Assembly (NCBI RefSeq): GCF_018614075.1
Contig: NZ_JAGGOZ010000027.1
Span: 1 to 64,000, forward strand
Source: Streptomyces sp. ISL-94
GTDB taxonomy: Bacteria > Actinomycetota > Actinomycetes > Streptomycetales > Streptomycetaceae
Length of the DNA: 64,000 bases
Direction of reading: 5' to 3'
Below are positions 52,369 through 63,299 of this stretch, piece after piece. The notes beneath the pieces are model-generated. The model was not told the DNA's origin. It did no database searches and saw nothing but the letters and a program-made list of their open reading frames with translations. Numbering within the stretch: the first letter of the stretch is position 1; each line of letters starts with the position of its first letter. The position numbers and the translations under genes are program-made.

Positions 52369-53661
52369 TCAGCGGCTGAAGTCGACCTCGCTCGGAGGCT
52401 CCCCGGGCCAGGACAGGCGGGTCGGCGCGGGCGGGGTCTGCGCGACGACGGTGCCGCGGGCGACGACGTACCGGGGGCGGACCTGGCGGCGGATCGCCTC
52501 CTCGGGCGTCGGCGCCGGGAGCAGGACGAAGGAGGCGGGGGCGCCCTCCGCGAGGCCGTACTCCGCGTCCGACAGGCCCAGGACCCGCGCCGCACGGTCC
52601 GTCACCATCGAGAAGGCCACCGGAATCTCCTCCGCGCCGGTGAGCTGAGCCGCGTACAGCCCGACGAGGGCGGTCTGGAGCGGGTTGGCGGTGCCGAGGG
52701 CGTTCCAGGGGTCCATCACGTCGTCGTGGCCGAAGGCCACATTGACCCCCGCCGCCAGCATCTCCTTGACCTGGGTGAGGCCGCGCCGCCGGGGGTAGGC
52801 GTCGAAGCGCCCCTGGAGATTGAGGTTGGCGAAGGGGTTGGAGACCAGGTTGATGCCCGAACGCGCGAGCAGCCGCTGGAGTTTGAAGCTGTACGCGCCG
52901 TTGTAGGAGCCCATCGCCGTCGTGTGGGAGGCCGTGGCGCGCTCGCGCAGGCCCGAGCGCAGCGCGAGGGTGGCCAGCACCTCCACGAAGCGGGACTGCT
53001 CGTCGTCGATCTCGTCGCAGTGGGCGTCCACGCGCAGCCCGTGCTCCTCGGCCAGCGCGAAGGCCGTCCGGAGCGAGGCCACCCCGTCCTCGCGCGTGTC
53101 CTCGAAGTGCGGGATGGCGCCGACGACGTCCGCCCCGCGCCGGACCGCCTCGCGCAGCAGCGCCTCGCCGTCCGGGAAGGAGACGATCCCCTCCTGCGGG
53201 AAGGCAACGATCTGGAGGGTCATGACGTCCCGTACCCGGTCGCGCACCTCCAGCAGCGCGTCGAGCGCGGTCAGGGCCGGGTCGGTGATGTCGCAGTGGG
53301 TGCGGACGTGCAGTACGCCCTGCGCAGCCTGCCAGCGCAGCACCTCGCTCGCCCGCGCGACGACGTCCTCGCGGGTCAGGGTCCGCTTGCGCTCGCTCCA
53401 GCACGCGATGCCCTCCCAGAGGGTCCCGGAGGCGTTGGGGCGCGGTTCTCCGGCGGTCAGGGCGGTGTCGAGGTGGATGTGCGGCTCGACGAAGGGCGCG
53501 CTGAGGAGCGAGCCGTGGGCCTCGATGAGGACTCCGGTGGCCGGCGGTTCCTTCTGGTCGTCGTACGGGACCACCCGCGCGATCCGGCCGTCCTCGGCGA
53601 CCTCCACGTCGACGAGGCCGTGAGCGTGCAGCAGCCGGGCACCCCGGACGATCATCCGCAT
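52369..53661 (-). CDS. codA: Cytosine deaminase
   Basis: 430 residues. Deaminates cytosine to uracil for pyrimidine salvage. The active-site residues fall at the same numbers as in E. coli CodA: His61, His63, Gln156, His214, Glu217, His246, Asp313 and Trp319 (motifs PHIHLD, HCDEID, SHTTAM, GHDDVMDPW). The metal is iron in CodA. No codB-like permease is next to it. Within the variable block after the tRNA. Confidence 0.93.
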   Translation of the reverse strand: MRMIVRGARLLHAHGLVDVEVAEDGRIARVVPYDDQKEPPATGVLIEAHGSLLSAPFVEPHIHLDTALTAGEPRPNASGTLWEGIACWSERKRTLTREDVVARASEVLRWQAAQGVLHVRTHCDITDPALTALDALLEVRDRVRDVMTLQIVAFPQEGIVSFPDGEALLREAVRRGADVVGAIPHFEDTREDGVASLRTAFALAEEHGLRVDAHCDEIDDEQSRFVEVLATLALRSGLRERATASHTTAMGSYNGAYSFKLQRLLARSGINLVSNPFANLNLQGRFDAYPRRRGLTQVKEMLAAGVNVAFGHDDVMDPWNALGTANPLQTALVGLYAAQLTGAEEIPVAFSMVTDRAARVLGLSDAEYGLAEGAPASFVLLPAPTPEEAIRRQVRPRYVVARGTVVAQTPPAPTRLSWPGEPPSEVDFSR

Positions 53662-53858
53662 GCCGCCAGCCTACGCACGCGGGGCGCGGCTTCGCGGGAG
53701 GGAAACCGCGGGCCGGCCGGCCGGTGACACCCTGTGGGTGCCGGGATTCAGCCGCGCTTGGCCTGAGCCTTCTGCTGCATGCCCCGCGTCTTCGCGGCGA
53801 CCGACTGCACGTCCCTGCCCCGGCAGGCCGGGCGCCCGATGCGGCAAGAATGGGGGGC

Positions 53859-55688
53859 ATGACCAGCGACAGCGAGAACACCCCCGAGATGCCCGACTGG
53901 GAGAAGCGCTTCCGGGCGCCGCGCGTCGGGCTGCCCGAGTGGGCGGAGGACGCCCCGGACCGTTGCCTCTTCGTCTCCAACGCGACGGGGACCTTCGAGC
54001 TCTACGCCTGGGACCGCGCCACCGGCGCACAGCGGCAGGCCACCGTCCGCCCCAACGGCACCACCGACGGCACCCTCTCCCCCGACGGCGAGTGGATCTG
54101 GTGGTTCTCCGACACCGACGGCGACGAGTTCGGCACCTGGGTGCGCCAGCCCTTCGCCGGCGGCCCCGACGAGCCGGCCACCCCCGGGCTGGAGCCCTCC
54201 TACCCGGCCGGGCTCGCGATCGGCCGGGACGGGACGGCGGTCGTCGGGCGTTCCACCGACTGGGGGTCCCCCCAGACGGAGTCCGGGGGAGGCTCGACCG
54301 TCCACGTGGTCCCCGCGGACGGCTCCGCGCCCACGGTGATCTACCGGCACCGGGAGTCGGCCGGCGTCGGCGACCTGTCCCGCGACGGAACGCTGGTCGC
54401 CATCGAGCACACCGAGCACGGTGACGCGATGCACTCCGCGGTGCGCGTGCTCACCCTCGACGGGACCACCGTCGCCGAGCTGGACGACTCCAAGGGCGGC
54501 ACCGAGGAGCTGGGCCTGGAGGTGCTCGGTTTCGCGCCGGTCGCGGGCGACACCCGGCTGCTCGTCGGCCACCAGCGGCGCGGCCGCTGGGAGCCGATGG
54601 TGTGGGACGTGGCCTCCGGCTCCGAGGTGGGCCTGGCCATCGATCTGCCCGGCGATGTCAGCGCCGAATGGTACCCGGACGGCTCGGCCCTGCTGATCGC
54701 GCACAGCTTCGAGGCGCGCAGCGAGCTGTGGCGGTACGACCTGGCCGCGCGGGACCTCGTACGGGTGGACACGCCGCCGGGGACGGTTGCGGGTGCCACG
54801 GCGCGGCCCGACGGGACGGTGGAGTTCCTGTGGTCCTCGGCGGCCGAGCCCCCGGCGGTACGGTCCAACGCGGGCGGGATCGTCCTGGACCCGCCCGGCC
54901 TCCGCGCTCCGCGCTCCGTGCCGGTGGAGGACGTGTGGGTGGAGGGTCCGGGCGGCCGGATCCACGCGCTCGCCCAGCGGCCGGCCGGGCGGGGCGACGG
55001 TCCCTTCCCGACGGTGTTCGAGATCCACGGCGGGCCCACCTGGCACGACAGCGACGCCTTCGCGGCGACCCCGGCGGCCTGGCTGGACCACGGCTTCGCG
55101 GTCGTCCGGGTCAACTACCGCGGCTCGACCGGCTACGGCCGCGCGTGGACGGACGCCCTCAAGCACCGGGTCGGCCTGATCGAGCTGGAGGACATCGCCG
55201 CGGTCCGGGAGTGGGCTGTCTCCTCCGGCCTCGCGGACCCGGCGCGCATCGTCCTGTCGGGCGGCTCTTGGGGCGGCTACCTGACGCTGCTGGGGCTCGG
55301 CACGCAGCCGGGAGCGTGGGCCGTGGGCCTGGCCGCCGTACCGGTCGCGGACTACGTGACGGCCTACCACGACGAGATGGAGGCGCTGAAGTCCCTGGAC
55401 CGCACCCTCTTCGGCGGGACGCCGGAGGAGGTCCCGGACCGCTTCGAGGCGTCCTCGCCGCTGACGTACGTGGACGCGGTGAAGGCCCCCGTCTACATCG
55501 CGGCGGGCGTCAACGACCCGCGCTGCCCGATCCGGCAGATCGACAACTACGTGGACCGGCTGGCGGCGCGCGAGGCGGTGCACGAGGTGTACCGGTACGA
55601 CGCGGGGCACGGCTCGCTGGTCGTGGAGGAGCGGATCAAGCAGGTCCGGATGGAGCTGGAGTTCGCGCTGAAGCACCTGCCCGCCTGA
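53859..55688 (+). CDS. S9-family serine peptidase (prolyl oligopeptidase-like)
   Basis: 609 residues from ATG 53859; ATG 53850 is an alternative. An N-terminal beta-propeller (to about residue 360) and a C-terminal alpha/beta-hydrolase domain with catalytic Ser470 in SGGSWGGYL, Asp in NDPRCP and His in DAGHGSL. An acylaminoacyl-peptidase-like enzyme for short peptides; cytoplasmic, as no signal peptide is seen. A 32-bp interspersed repeat inserts about 11 residues (WGSPQTESGGG) in the propeller after STD at residue about 134. Unlikely to be a pseudogene, as the frame is kept. Confidence 0.9.
   Translation: MTSDSENTPEMPDWEKRFRAPRVGLPEWAEDAPDRCLFVSNATGTFELYAWDRATGAQRQATVRPNGTTDGTLSPDGEWIWWFSDTDGDEFGTWVRQPFAGGPDEPATPGLEPSYPAGLAIGRDGTAVVGRSTDWGSPQTESGGGSTVHVVPADGSAPTVIYRHRESAGVGDLSRDGTLVAIEHTEHGDAMHSAVRVLTLDGTTVAELDDSKGGTEELGLEVLGFAPVAGDTRLLVGHQRRGRWEPMVWDVASGSEVGLAIDLPGDVSAEWYPDGSALLIAHSFEARSELWRYDLAARDLVRVDTPPGTVAGATARPDGTVEFLWSSAAEPPAVRSNAGGIVLDPPGLRAPRSVPVEDVWVEGPGGRIHALAQRPAGRGDGPFPTVFEIHGGPTWHDSDAFAATPAAWLDHGFAVVRVNYRGSTGYGRAWTDALKHRVGLIELEDIAAVREWAVSSGLADPARIVLSGGSWGGYLTLLGLGTQPGAWAVGLAAVPVADYVTAYHDEMEALKSLDRTLFGGTPEEVPDRFEASSPLTYVDAVKAPVYIAAGVNDPRCPIRQIDNYVDRLAAREAVHEVYRYDAGHGSLVVEERIKQVRMELEFALKHLPA
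54261..54292 (+). repeat. Palindromic interspersed repeat inside a coding region
   Basis: GGGGGTCC followed by GAGTCCGGGGGAGG; a related copy lies at 35876-35915. In the peptidase gene it adds codons without a frameshift. Similar GGGGTCCCCC...GGGGGAGG repeats are widespread in Streptomyces, as I recall. Confidence 0.7.
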
Positions 55689-55707
55689 CCCTGCGGGAGG
55701 GCGACCG

Positions 55708-56502
55708 GTGCACCCACCGTACGGTGGTGGGGTGCACCGGTTTCTCCTGACCCCGCGCTGGTGGGGGATCAACGTCTTCGTCGCGCTCGCCGTTCCCTTC
55801 TGCCTGTTCATGGGGTCCTGGCAGCTCGGCCGGTTCGAGGACCGCGTCGACAGCCACCGGGAGGCGACCGCCGAGCGGCCCGCCGACCAGGCCGCCGCGC
55901 CGCTGGACTCGCTGCTTCCGGTGGACAAGAAGACCTCCGGGCGCCTGGCCTCGACCTCCGGGGAGTACGCCGAACAGCTGCTGGTCCCCGACCGGCGGCT
56001 CGACGGGAAGTCCGGCTTCTACGTCCTGACCCTGCTGAAGACCGACGCCGGCAAGGCCGTCCCGGTGGTCCGGGGCTGGCTGCCGGGGACCGCGGACGCG
56101 GCGAAGGCACCGGCCGCGCCGACGGGTCGGGTGGAGGTCACGGGCGCGCTCCAGGCCTCGGAGAACTCCGGTACGAAGGGGGTCCACTCCCAGGGCGGCC
56201 TGCCGGCCGGGCAGCTCGGGGTGATCGGGGCGGCCGCGCTGGTCAACATCGTCCCGTACGGCCTCTACGACGCCTGGCTGACCGTGCAGACGCCGGCGGA
56301 CGGCATGACTCCGGTGCCCGCGCAGGCGCCGACCAACACCGGGCTCGACCTGAAGGCCTTCCAGAACCTCGGCTACACGGGCGAGTGGTTCGTCTTCGTC
56401 GCCTTCGTGCTCTTCATGTGGTTCCGGCTCTACCGCCGCGAGGTGGAGACCCTCCGCGACGCGGAAGCCGGGCTGGTGCCCGCAGCGGCGGACCAAGCCT
56501 GA
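55708..56502 (+). CDS. SURF1-family cytochrome oxidase assembly protein
   Basis: 264 residues from GTG 55708 (GGAGGG upstream); GTG 55732 would start at HRFLLTPRWW, where homologues begin. Two membrane helices flank an extracytoplasmic domain: WGINVFVALAVPFCLFMGSW (near the N-terminus) and EWFVFVAFVLFMWFRLYRR (near the C-terminus). The SURF1 signature region GSWQLGRFEDR and VVRGWLPG are present. It supports heme a insertion in cytochrome c oxidase. Short palindrome CCACCGTACGGTGG at the start region. Confidence 0.88.
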   Translation: MHPPYGGGVHRFLLTPRWWGINVFVALAVPFCLFMGSWQLGRFEDRVDSHREATAERPADQAAAPLDSLLPVDKKTSGRLASTSGEYAEQLLVPDRRLDGKSGFYVLTLLKTDAGKAVPVVRGWLPGTADAAKAPAAPTGRVEVTGALQASENSGTKGVHSQGGLPAGQLGVIGAAALVNIVPYGLYDAWLTVQTPADGMTPVPAQAPTNTGLDLKAFQNLGYTGEWFVFVAFVLFMWFRLYRREVETLRDAEAGLVPAAADQA

Positions 56503-56623
56503 CCCAGGGCCCCCTTCCGGGGCGCGGGCCGGCTGCCCGGAGGGCTGGGCGTGCGCCGGGGCGTCCCCGCAGGGCGCCGAACACAGTCCCGCATCCCTGT
56601 CCGACCCGTGGCCACGTTCGGTG

Positions 56624-56722
56624 CCCGAGGAGACGCCCCGGCGCGTGCCCGGCCCGGCCGGAACCGCCACCCGAGGAGACGCCCCGGCACACCCGGCCCT
56701 CCGGGCCCGCCGGAACCGCCAC
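56624..56722. repeat. Imperfect tandem duplication in the SURF1-sigma gap
   Basis: CCCGAGGAGACGCCCCGGC at 56624-56642 and 56670-56688 (offset 46), with GCCGGAACCGCCAC at 56657-56670 and 56709-56722. Apart from this G/C-rich sequence the 234-bp gap shows nothing. Confidence 0.7.
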
Positions 56723-56736
56723 CCCGCCCGGGAGGG

Positions 56737-57855
56737 CTACGGCTTCGGCGGGGAGTCCACCGGGATCGTGCCCGTCCGGTACAGCGTGCCGCCGCACGCC
56801 TCGGGAATCGTCGTCTGTGTGGTCGGAGACCCCGTCTGCGGCGTGTGCGACACCGCCACGCCGGCCGGTGCCGCGGGCTCGGCGCCCGTCTGCGGGTCCG
56901 TGGCCCCCGCCGTTCCGGAAGGCGCCGTCCCGGCGTCCCCGCTCTGTTCCTGCGGCGGCTTCGCGCTCGCGCCCGTGTCCGGGCTCTCCGCCGTACAGGC
57001 CTCCCCCGACGGCACCCACGCGAAGCGGACCTCGTACGCCGTGTTCGGCGGGAGCACCAGCACCGGAGCCTCCGCCGAGGGGTCCGGCAGGAGTCCGCTG
57101 GCCGGGTCCCCCGCCGTGTGGCCCACCACGGTGACCCCGGGGACCTTGCCGGGCACGGTGGCGGCCGCGGCGGCCGCCGTCACGGTGTCCGGGCCGGTGA
57201 CACTGCAGCCCCGTGCGGAGACGTTGGTGACCTTGAAACTGCCGTACACCTTGCCGTCGGCCCGGGGGGCGCGGGCCGCGCCCACCACCCCCAGCTGCTC
57301 GGCTCCGCACCCGGGGACGCCCGCGGCGGCTGCCGGCGGGTACGGACCGCCACCGGCGGCCGGGGTGGTCGTGGCGCCGCCCGTTCCGGCCGAGGTACCG
57401 GCACCGCCGGACGGGCCGGCCGTCACGCCGCCGGACGGGAAACCGCCGAGGCTCGGCGCCGGCTGCCCGGTGATGCCGCCCGCGCCGGGTCCGGCACCGG
57501 CGGAGCGGGAGGACCTCGGATGGGCCCCGGAGCCGTTCTGGTGCGGATCGGACGGGGCGGCACCCGACGGGCCGCCCGGCTGCTCCCCGTGCCCGGCCAT
57601 GGCCGAGTGCTCGGTGGGGCCGGCCTCGGCGGCCGTCATGTGCAGGGCGGCCGGGATCGCGGTCCCGGCGAGCAGGGCCACCGCCGCGGCGCCGACCAGG
57701 ACCTGGCGCTTGAGGGTCCGGCGCGCGGGGACCGCGTACCGCAGCCGCTCCAGCGCCCCCTCGGAGGGCTCCAGTCCTTCGACGGCCCCGCGCAGCAGGC
57801 CGCGCAGGGCCTGCTCCTCGCTCGCGCCGCCCGGCGGAATGTGGTCGTCCATCAT
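56737..57855 (-). CDS. Membrane protein paired with SigE-family sigma factor
   Basis: 372 residues from ATG 57855, overlapping the sigma stop (ATGA). A cytoplasmic N-terminal region (residues 1-48, DDHIPPGGASEEQALRGLLR) precedes one membrane helix (VLVGAAAVALLAGTAIPAAL) and a long Gly/Ser/Pro/Thr-rich extracytoplasmic part with a cysteine-containing beta domain (residues about 210-330). No zinc-type anti-sigma motif (HxxxCxxC) is seen. The gene is placed as an anti-sigma factor would be, but may be a structural membrane partner. Confidence 0.72.
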   Translation of the reverse strand: MMDDHIPPGGASEEQALRGLLRGAVEGLEPSEGALERLRYAVPARRTLKRQVLVGAAAVALLAGTAIPAALHMTAAEAGPTEHSAMAGHGEQPGGPSGAAPSDPHQNGSGAHPRSSRSAGAGPGAGGITGQPAPSLGGFPSGGVTAGPSGGAGTSAGTGGATTTPAAGGGPYPPAAAAGVPGCGAEQLGVVGAARAPRADGKVYGSFKVTNVSARGCSVTGPDTVTAAAAAATVPGKVPGVTVVGHTAGDPASGLLPDPSAEAPVLVLPPNTAYEVRFAWVPSGEACTAESPDTGASAKPPQEQSGDAGTAPSGTAGATDPQTGAEPAAPAGVAVSHTPQTGSPTTQTTIPEACGGTLYRTGTIPVDSPPKP

Positions 57856-58685
57856 GACTGCGCAGCCTCCATCGCCACCCGCAGCGCGGCAATGCCCCGC
57901 GATCCGTACGCCTTCACCGAGCCGAGCGACACTCCGAGCGTCTCGGCGACCTGGGCTTCGGTCATGTCCGCGAAGTAGCGCAGCACCAGTACCTCTCGCT
58001 GGCGCCGCTGCAGTCCGCGCATCGCCTTGATCAGATCGTCCCGTTCCAGCTGGTCGTACGCGCCCTCCTCGGCGCTCGCCATGTTCGGCATCGGCTTCGA
58101 CAGCAGCTTGAGGCCGAGGATGCGCCGGCGCAGGGCGGACCGGGAGAGGTTCACGACGGTCTGGCGCAGGTACGCCAGCGTCTTGTCCCGGTCGCGGACC
58201 CGGCTCCGGGCGGAGTGGACGCGGATGAACGCCTCCTGCACCACGTCCTCGCAGGAGGCGGTGTCGTCGAGGAGCAGGGCGGCGAGGCCGAGGAGCGAGC
58301 GGTAGTGCGCCTGGTAGGTCTCGGTGAGGTGGTCGACAGTGGTACCGGCCACCACCTCGGCTACCGCCTCGGCCGTCCCGGCCGCCGCGGCTGTCGCTCC
58401 GGCTATCCCGATCGTCCCGGCCGCCTCGGCCGTCCCGGCAGACTCGGCCGCCTCCGCCGGCCCGCCCTTGCCACTGCTCCCCACCGCCTCAGCGCTGTCG
58501 CGCGGCGCGGGCACGCGGCCGCCCCGGGTCGTCGTGGCTGCCCGTACGGACACCTCGGCCGGCCCGGCCGGCGGGACGGGAACGATCACGGGAAGACCGC
58601 CGCCGGGCACACGGGAGCCCCGGCGCGACGGGACGAACCCGGCGCGCGCCGGTAGGACGGCCAGTTCCAGCAATGCCTCTGCCAC
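57852..58685 (-). CDS. SigE-family RNA polymerase sigma factor
   Basis: 277 residues if started at GTG 58685. The sigma-70 region 2 (TASCEDVVQEAFIRVH) begins near residue 120 and region 4 (LQRRQREVLVLRYFADM, then TEAQVAETLGVSLGSVKAYG) is at the C-terminus. The first 110 residues are an Ala/Gly/Thr-rich extension with AGTAEAAG repeats and no homology; GTG 58355 or 58352 would give a typical 167-residue SigE-type protein with GAGGCGG upstream. Equivalent to SCO3613 as I recall. Its partner is the membrane protein gene overlapped downstream. Confidence 0.85.
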   Translation of the reverse strand: MAEALLELAVLPARAGFVPSRRGSRVPGGGLPVIVPVPPAGPAEVSVRAATTTRGGRVPAPRDSAEAVGSSGKGGPAEAAESAGTAEAAGTIGIAGATAAAAGTAEAVAEVVAGTTVDHLTETYQAHYRSLLGLAALLLDDTASCEDVVQEAFIRVHSARSRVRDRDKTLAYLRQTVVNLSRSALRRRILGLKLLSKPMPNMASAEEGAYDQLERDDLIKAMRGLQRRQREVLVLRYFADMTEAQVAETLGVSLGSVKAYGSRGIAALRVAMEAAQS

Positions 58686-58778
58686 GCCAGTAGGACACGC
58701 GTCCCCCCGTCAGGGTTGTACGCGCGAGGCAGTCCAGCCAGCAATATCCCCATTGCCCTCATGCGTACCCGCTCTTCC

Positions 58779-58810
58779 CGATTGCCCCGTCTTTCGAGAC
58801 GGCAGTCGGG
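58779..58810 (-). terminator. UUCG-loop hairpin after asd
   Basis: A 7-bp stem, 2-base bulge and 6-bp stem closed by a TTCG tetraloop (plus-strand sequence; centre 58794-58797), 45 bases after the asd stop. No T-run. Confidence 0.65.
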
Positions 58811-58854
58811 CCATCACCTTGATCAAGGGATCAGCACCGATCCTACAAAGCGAA

Positions 58855-59924
58855 TTACGCACATTCACCTGCGATCAGTTCCGCGATTTGCGTGGCATTC
58901 AGGGCGGCGCCCTTGCGGAGATTGTCCGCGCACACGAAGAACTCCAGCGCGCACCGGTCGTCGAGCGAGACCCGCACCCGCCCGACCCAGGCGGGATCCG
59001 TGCCCGCGGCGTCCGAAGGCGTCGGGAACTCCCCCGCCGCCGGGTCGTCCACGAGGACCACGCCCGGCGCGGCCTCCAGGATCTCCCGGGCGCGCACGGC
59101 TTTCACCTCGTTCTCGAAACGGGCCCGCACGGTGAGGGAATGCCCGGTCACCACCGGCACCTGTACGCAGGTCACCGCGACCGGGAGCTGCTCCAGCTGC
59201 AGGATCCGGCGCGTCTCCGCCCGTACGGCCAGCTCGTGGGAGGACCAGCCGTCCTCGCGCAGCTCACCCGACCAGGGCACGACGTTGAGGGCCAGCGGGG
59301 CAGCGAAGGGCCCGGTGTCCTCGCCCACGGCCCGGCGTACGTCACCGGGCTGCTCGCCCAGGGAGGTCCCGGCGACCAGCGACAGCTGGCGGCGCAGCAC
59401 CTCGGAGCCGGCCCGGCCCGCGGCGCCCGCGGCCTGGTACGAGGAGACGGCCAGCTCGCAGAGGGAGTACTCGGCGTGCAGCGCGCCGAGGGCGGCGATC
59501 ATCGCGGCGGTCACGCAGTCGGGGCCGGCGACGATCCCGCGCGGCCGGATCCGTACGGCGTGCGCGTTGACCTCGGGCACCACGAGCGGCACCTCGGGGT
59601 CCTCGCGGAAGGCGGCGGACTGGTCCACGACCACGGCTCCGCGCGCGGTCACGACGGGGGCCCACCGCGCCGAGACCTCGGCCGGGGTGAGGAAGAGTGC
59701 CACGTCGCCCGGACCGAGGCCGTCGAAGGCGTCCTCGGTGAGGGCGAGCACCTCGGTCTCCGCCGCGCGGACGGCCAGCGCGCGGCCGGCCGAGCGCGCG
59801 GAGGCGATCAGGCGTATGTCGCCCCAGACGTCCGCCCGCTGGGACAGGATCTGGAGCAGGACCGAACCGACTGCTCCGGTCGCTCCGACCACGGCGAGCG
59901 CCGGGCCGGAGGACCGGTTCGCGG

Positions 59925-59928
<4 letters not shown>
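58855..59928 (-). CDS. asd: Aspartate-semialdehyde dehydrogenase-like protein with altered active site
   Basis: 357 residues, ATG 59928 overlapping the aspartokinase stop. The NADP fold ([19 protein letters not shown]) and length fit ASADH. Compared with M. tuberculosis Asd, the catalytic loop NPNCTT reads GPDCVT (Cys138 kept), the EDQKLRFES segment reads HELAVRAET (Lys to Ala234), the TCVRVPVFTGHS segment reads [12 protein letters not shown] (substrate Arg to Gln256, His263 kept), and VIDNSSAF reads VVDQSAAF. Gln165 in SSYQA stays. Normal activity is doubtful. Still translated in frame, so not a clear pseudogene. A second asd elsewhere in the genome would be expected. Confidence 0.82.
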
Positions 59929-61199
<1,271 letters not shown>

Positions 61200-61376
61200 G
61201 TGCGCTCCTCGCTCAGTCCGTCTCATTGCTGGTGCAGTCTAACGAGCGGCCGCGATCCGACCGCTTCGTACCACATCATGAGACGAACAGATCAAAGAAT
61301 ACGTTCCCCGCCGCGCGGCCCGGGTTGTGCGCCGAGGGCGGGGTACGCATGGCCGGAGCGCGGGGCGCGGGGCGCC

Positions 61377-62024
61377 TCACTTGCGGCCGAGACCGCCGAG
61401 CTCCTCGGCCATGACCTGCCCGGCCTGCTCGGCGAGGTCGTCCTCCGCCAGGTCCTCGTCGGTGTCCAGGCCGTCCAGGGCCGCCAGCGGCTGGTCCAGC
61501 CGTACGTGCGCGATCAGCGACTGGAGGGCACGCAGGGTGGCCGAGGCCGTCGGGCCCCAGTTGGTGAAGTACGAGAACTGCCACCACCACAGCGCCTCGG
61601 TGATCCGGCCCGACTGGTGGTGGATGAGCCCGTGCCGCAGGTCGGCGACCACCTCGGCCAGGTCGTCGGAGATCCGGTGCGCCACCGGGGCCTTGCGCGG
61701 CTCGTACGGGTCGAAGACCTCGGAGTAGACGTCGACCGGCTCCAGCATCACCGCGAACCGCTCGCGCAGGTCGTCCACGTCCGGCTCCGGGCCGAGGTCG
61801 GGCTCGTAGCGCTCCTCGGGCAGTACGTCCTGGTACGCACCCAGCCGGCCCCCTGCCAGCAGCAGCTGGGAGACCTCCAGTAGGAGGAAGGGCACGGCGC
61901 TGTCCGGATCCTCGCCCTTGGCCACTTCCGTGACCGCGACGATGAACGACTCGATCTGGTCCGCGATCGAAGCGGCGAAATCGTCCGGGTCCTGGCCCAG
62001 AGCGTGCAGCGTTGCGTCAGACAT
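61377..62024 (-). CDS. DUF5063-family protein
   Basis: 215 residues from ATG 62024, overlapping the recR stop by 8 bases. Mostly helical: [40 protein letters not shown] and [20 protein letters not shown]. An acidic C-terminal stretch ([17 protein letters not shown]) precedes a basic end. This equals SCO3617 in order. The link to RecR is genetic context only; function unknown. Confidence 0.82.
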   Translation of the reverse strand: MSDATLHALGQDPDDFAASIADQIESFIVAVTEVAKGEDPDSAVPFLLLEVSQLLLAGGRLGAYQDVLPEERYEPDLGPEPDVDDLRERFAVMLEPVDVYSEVFDPYEPRKAPVAHRISDDLAEVVADLRHGLIHHQSGRITEALWWWQFSYFTNWGPTASATLRALQSLIAHVRLDQPLAALDGLDTDEDLAEDDLAEQAGQVMAEELGGLGRK

Positions 62025-62616
62025 CGAGAAGTCGCCTTCCTTCAAAGGCCCGCCCCAGCGTGACCTCGTCCGCGTACTCCAGATCTCCCCCGACGGGGAG
62101 CCCGCTGGCCAGGCGGGTGACCTTCAGGCCCATGGGCTTGATCATGCGGGCGAGGTAGGTGGCGGTCGCCTCGCCCTCCAGGTTCGGGTCGGTCGCCAGG
62201 ATCAGCTCGGTGACCGTGCCGTCCGCGAGCCGCGCCAGCAGCTCGCGAATGCGCAGGTCGTCGGGGCCGACCCCCTCGATCGGGCTGATCGCGCCGCCGA
62301 GGACGTGGTACTTGCCCCGGAATTCGCGGGTCCGCTCGACGGCGACGACGTCCTTCGGTTCTTCCACGACACAGATGACCGTGGGGTCGCGGCGCGGGTC
62401 GCGGCAGATGCCGCACCGCTCCTCCTGCGCCACGTTCCCGCACACCGCGCAGAACCGGACCTTCTCCTTGACCTCCAGCAGCGCGTGCGCGAGGCGGCGG
62501 ACGTCGGTGGGCTCGGCCTGCAGGATGTGGAAGGCGATCCGCTGCGCGCTCTTGGGCCCGACGCCGGGCAGCCTGCCCAGTTCGTCGATCAGGTCCTGGA
62601 CCACGCCTTCGTACAA
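62017..62616 (-). CDS. recR: Recombination protein RecR
   Basis: 199 residues from TTG 62616 ([20 protein letters not shown] matches homologues). A helix-hairpin-helix ([20 protein letters not shown]), a zinc finger ([18 protein letters not shown]) and a Toprim domain ([36 protein letters not shown]) are complete. Acts with RecF/RecO in gap repair. Translationally coupled to the DUF5063 gene. Confidence 0.97.
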   Translation of the reverse strand: MYEGVVQDLIDELGRLPGVGPKSAQRIAFHILQAEPTDVRRLAHALLEVKEKVRFCAVCGNVAQEERCGICRDPRRDPTVICVVEEPKDVVAVERTREFRGKYHVLGGAISPIEGVGPDDLRIRELLARLADGTVTELILATDPNLEGEATATYLARMIKPMGLKVTRLASGLPVGGDLEYADEVTLGRAFEGRRLLDV

Positions 62617-62687
62617 CGGACTGCCTTCTTTCGATGTGGGGAGTACTACACGCCTACGTACTAGGTAGTGGGTACCGGGTACCGGTC

Positions 62688-63032
62688 CTAGAACGGAAGG
62701 CCGGGAATGCCGCTGCCGCCGCCCAGCCCCTGGGCCAAGGGGCCCAGCTTCTGCTGCTGGAGCGCCTGGGCATTCTCGTTGGCCGCCTGGACCGCCGCGA
62801 CCACCAGGTCGGCGAGGGTCTCGGTGTCCTCCGGGTCCACCGCCTTCGGGTCGATCACCAGCGCGCGCAGTTCACCGGATCCGGTGACGGTCGCCTTGAC
62901 GAGGCCGCCGCCGGCCTGGCCCTCGACCTCGGCCTGCGCGAGCTCTTCCTGGGCTGCGGCGAGGTCCTGCTGCATCTTCTGGGCCTGCTGGAGCAGCTGC
63001 TGCATGTTGGGCTGGCCACCACCGGGAATCAC
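62688..63032 (-). CDS. YbaB/EbfC nucleoid-associated protein
   Basis: 114 residues from GTG 63032. N-terminal Met/Gln helix ([20 protein letters not shown]), then [20 protein letters not shown] and [17 protein letters not shown]: the dimeric DNA-binding YbaB/EbfC fold. A Gly/Gln tail follows. It lies upstream of recR, its common partner in bacteria, with a 71-bp gap. Confidence 0.95.
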   Translation of the reverse strand: MIPGGGQPNMQQLLQQAQKMQQDLAAAQEELAQAEVEGQAGGGLVKATVTGSGELRALVIDPKAVDPEDTETLADLVVAAVQAANENAQALQQQKLGPLAQGLGGGSGIPGLPF

Positions 63033-63299
63033 AGGTCACTCACTCCGTAGCGTCGGTCCAAGCCTGAGGCAGCTTGGTCAATCCGAGCCTACGTGCTCCC
63101 CGGGCGCCGCGCCCTACGCCGAGAGGACCAACTCTTTCGAGTGAGAGACAAGGCGTACGCGTACCTGATGGAAACCTCCTTGCGGGCGGAAATCCCGGGA
63201 TTCGTTGTCCATCGAGTGTCATTGGAAGGTAGGAAGAGCATGCGCACCATTGCGCACACGCGCACCACCACACGTCAGCGCAGGCAGAGGGAGTGCCGG

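Noticed and set aside
61200-61376. Lysine riboswitch before aspartokinase
   Set aside because: The gap is only 177 bp, and no conserved lysine-element stems were recognised; feedback by the ACT domains is the obvious control.
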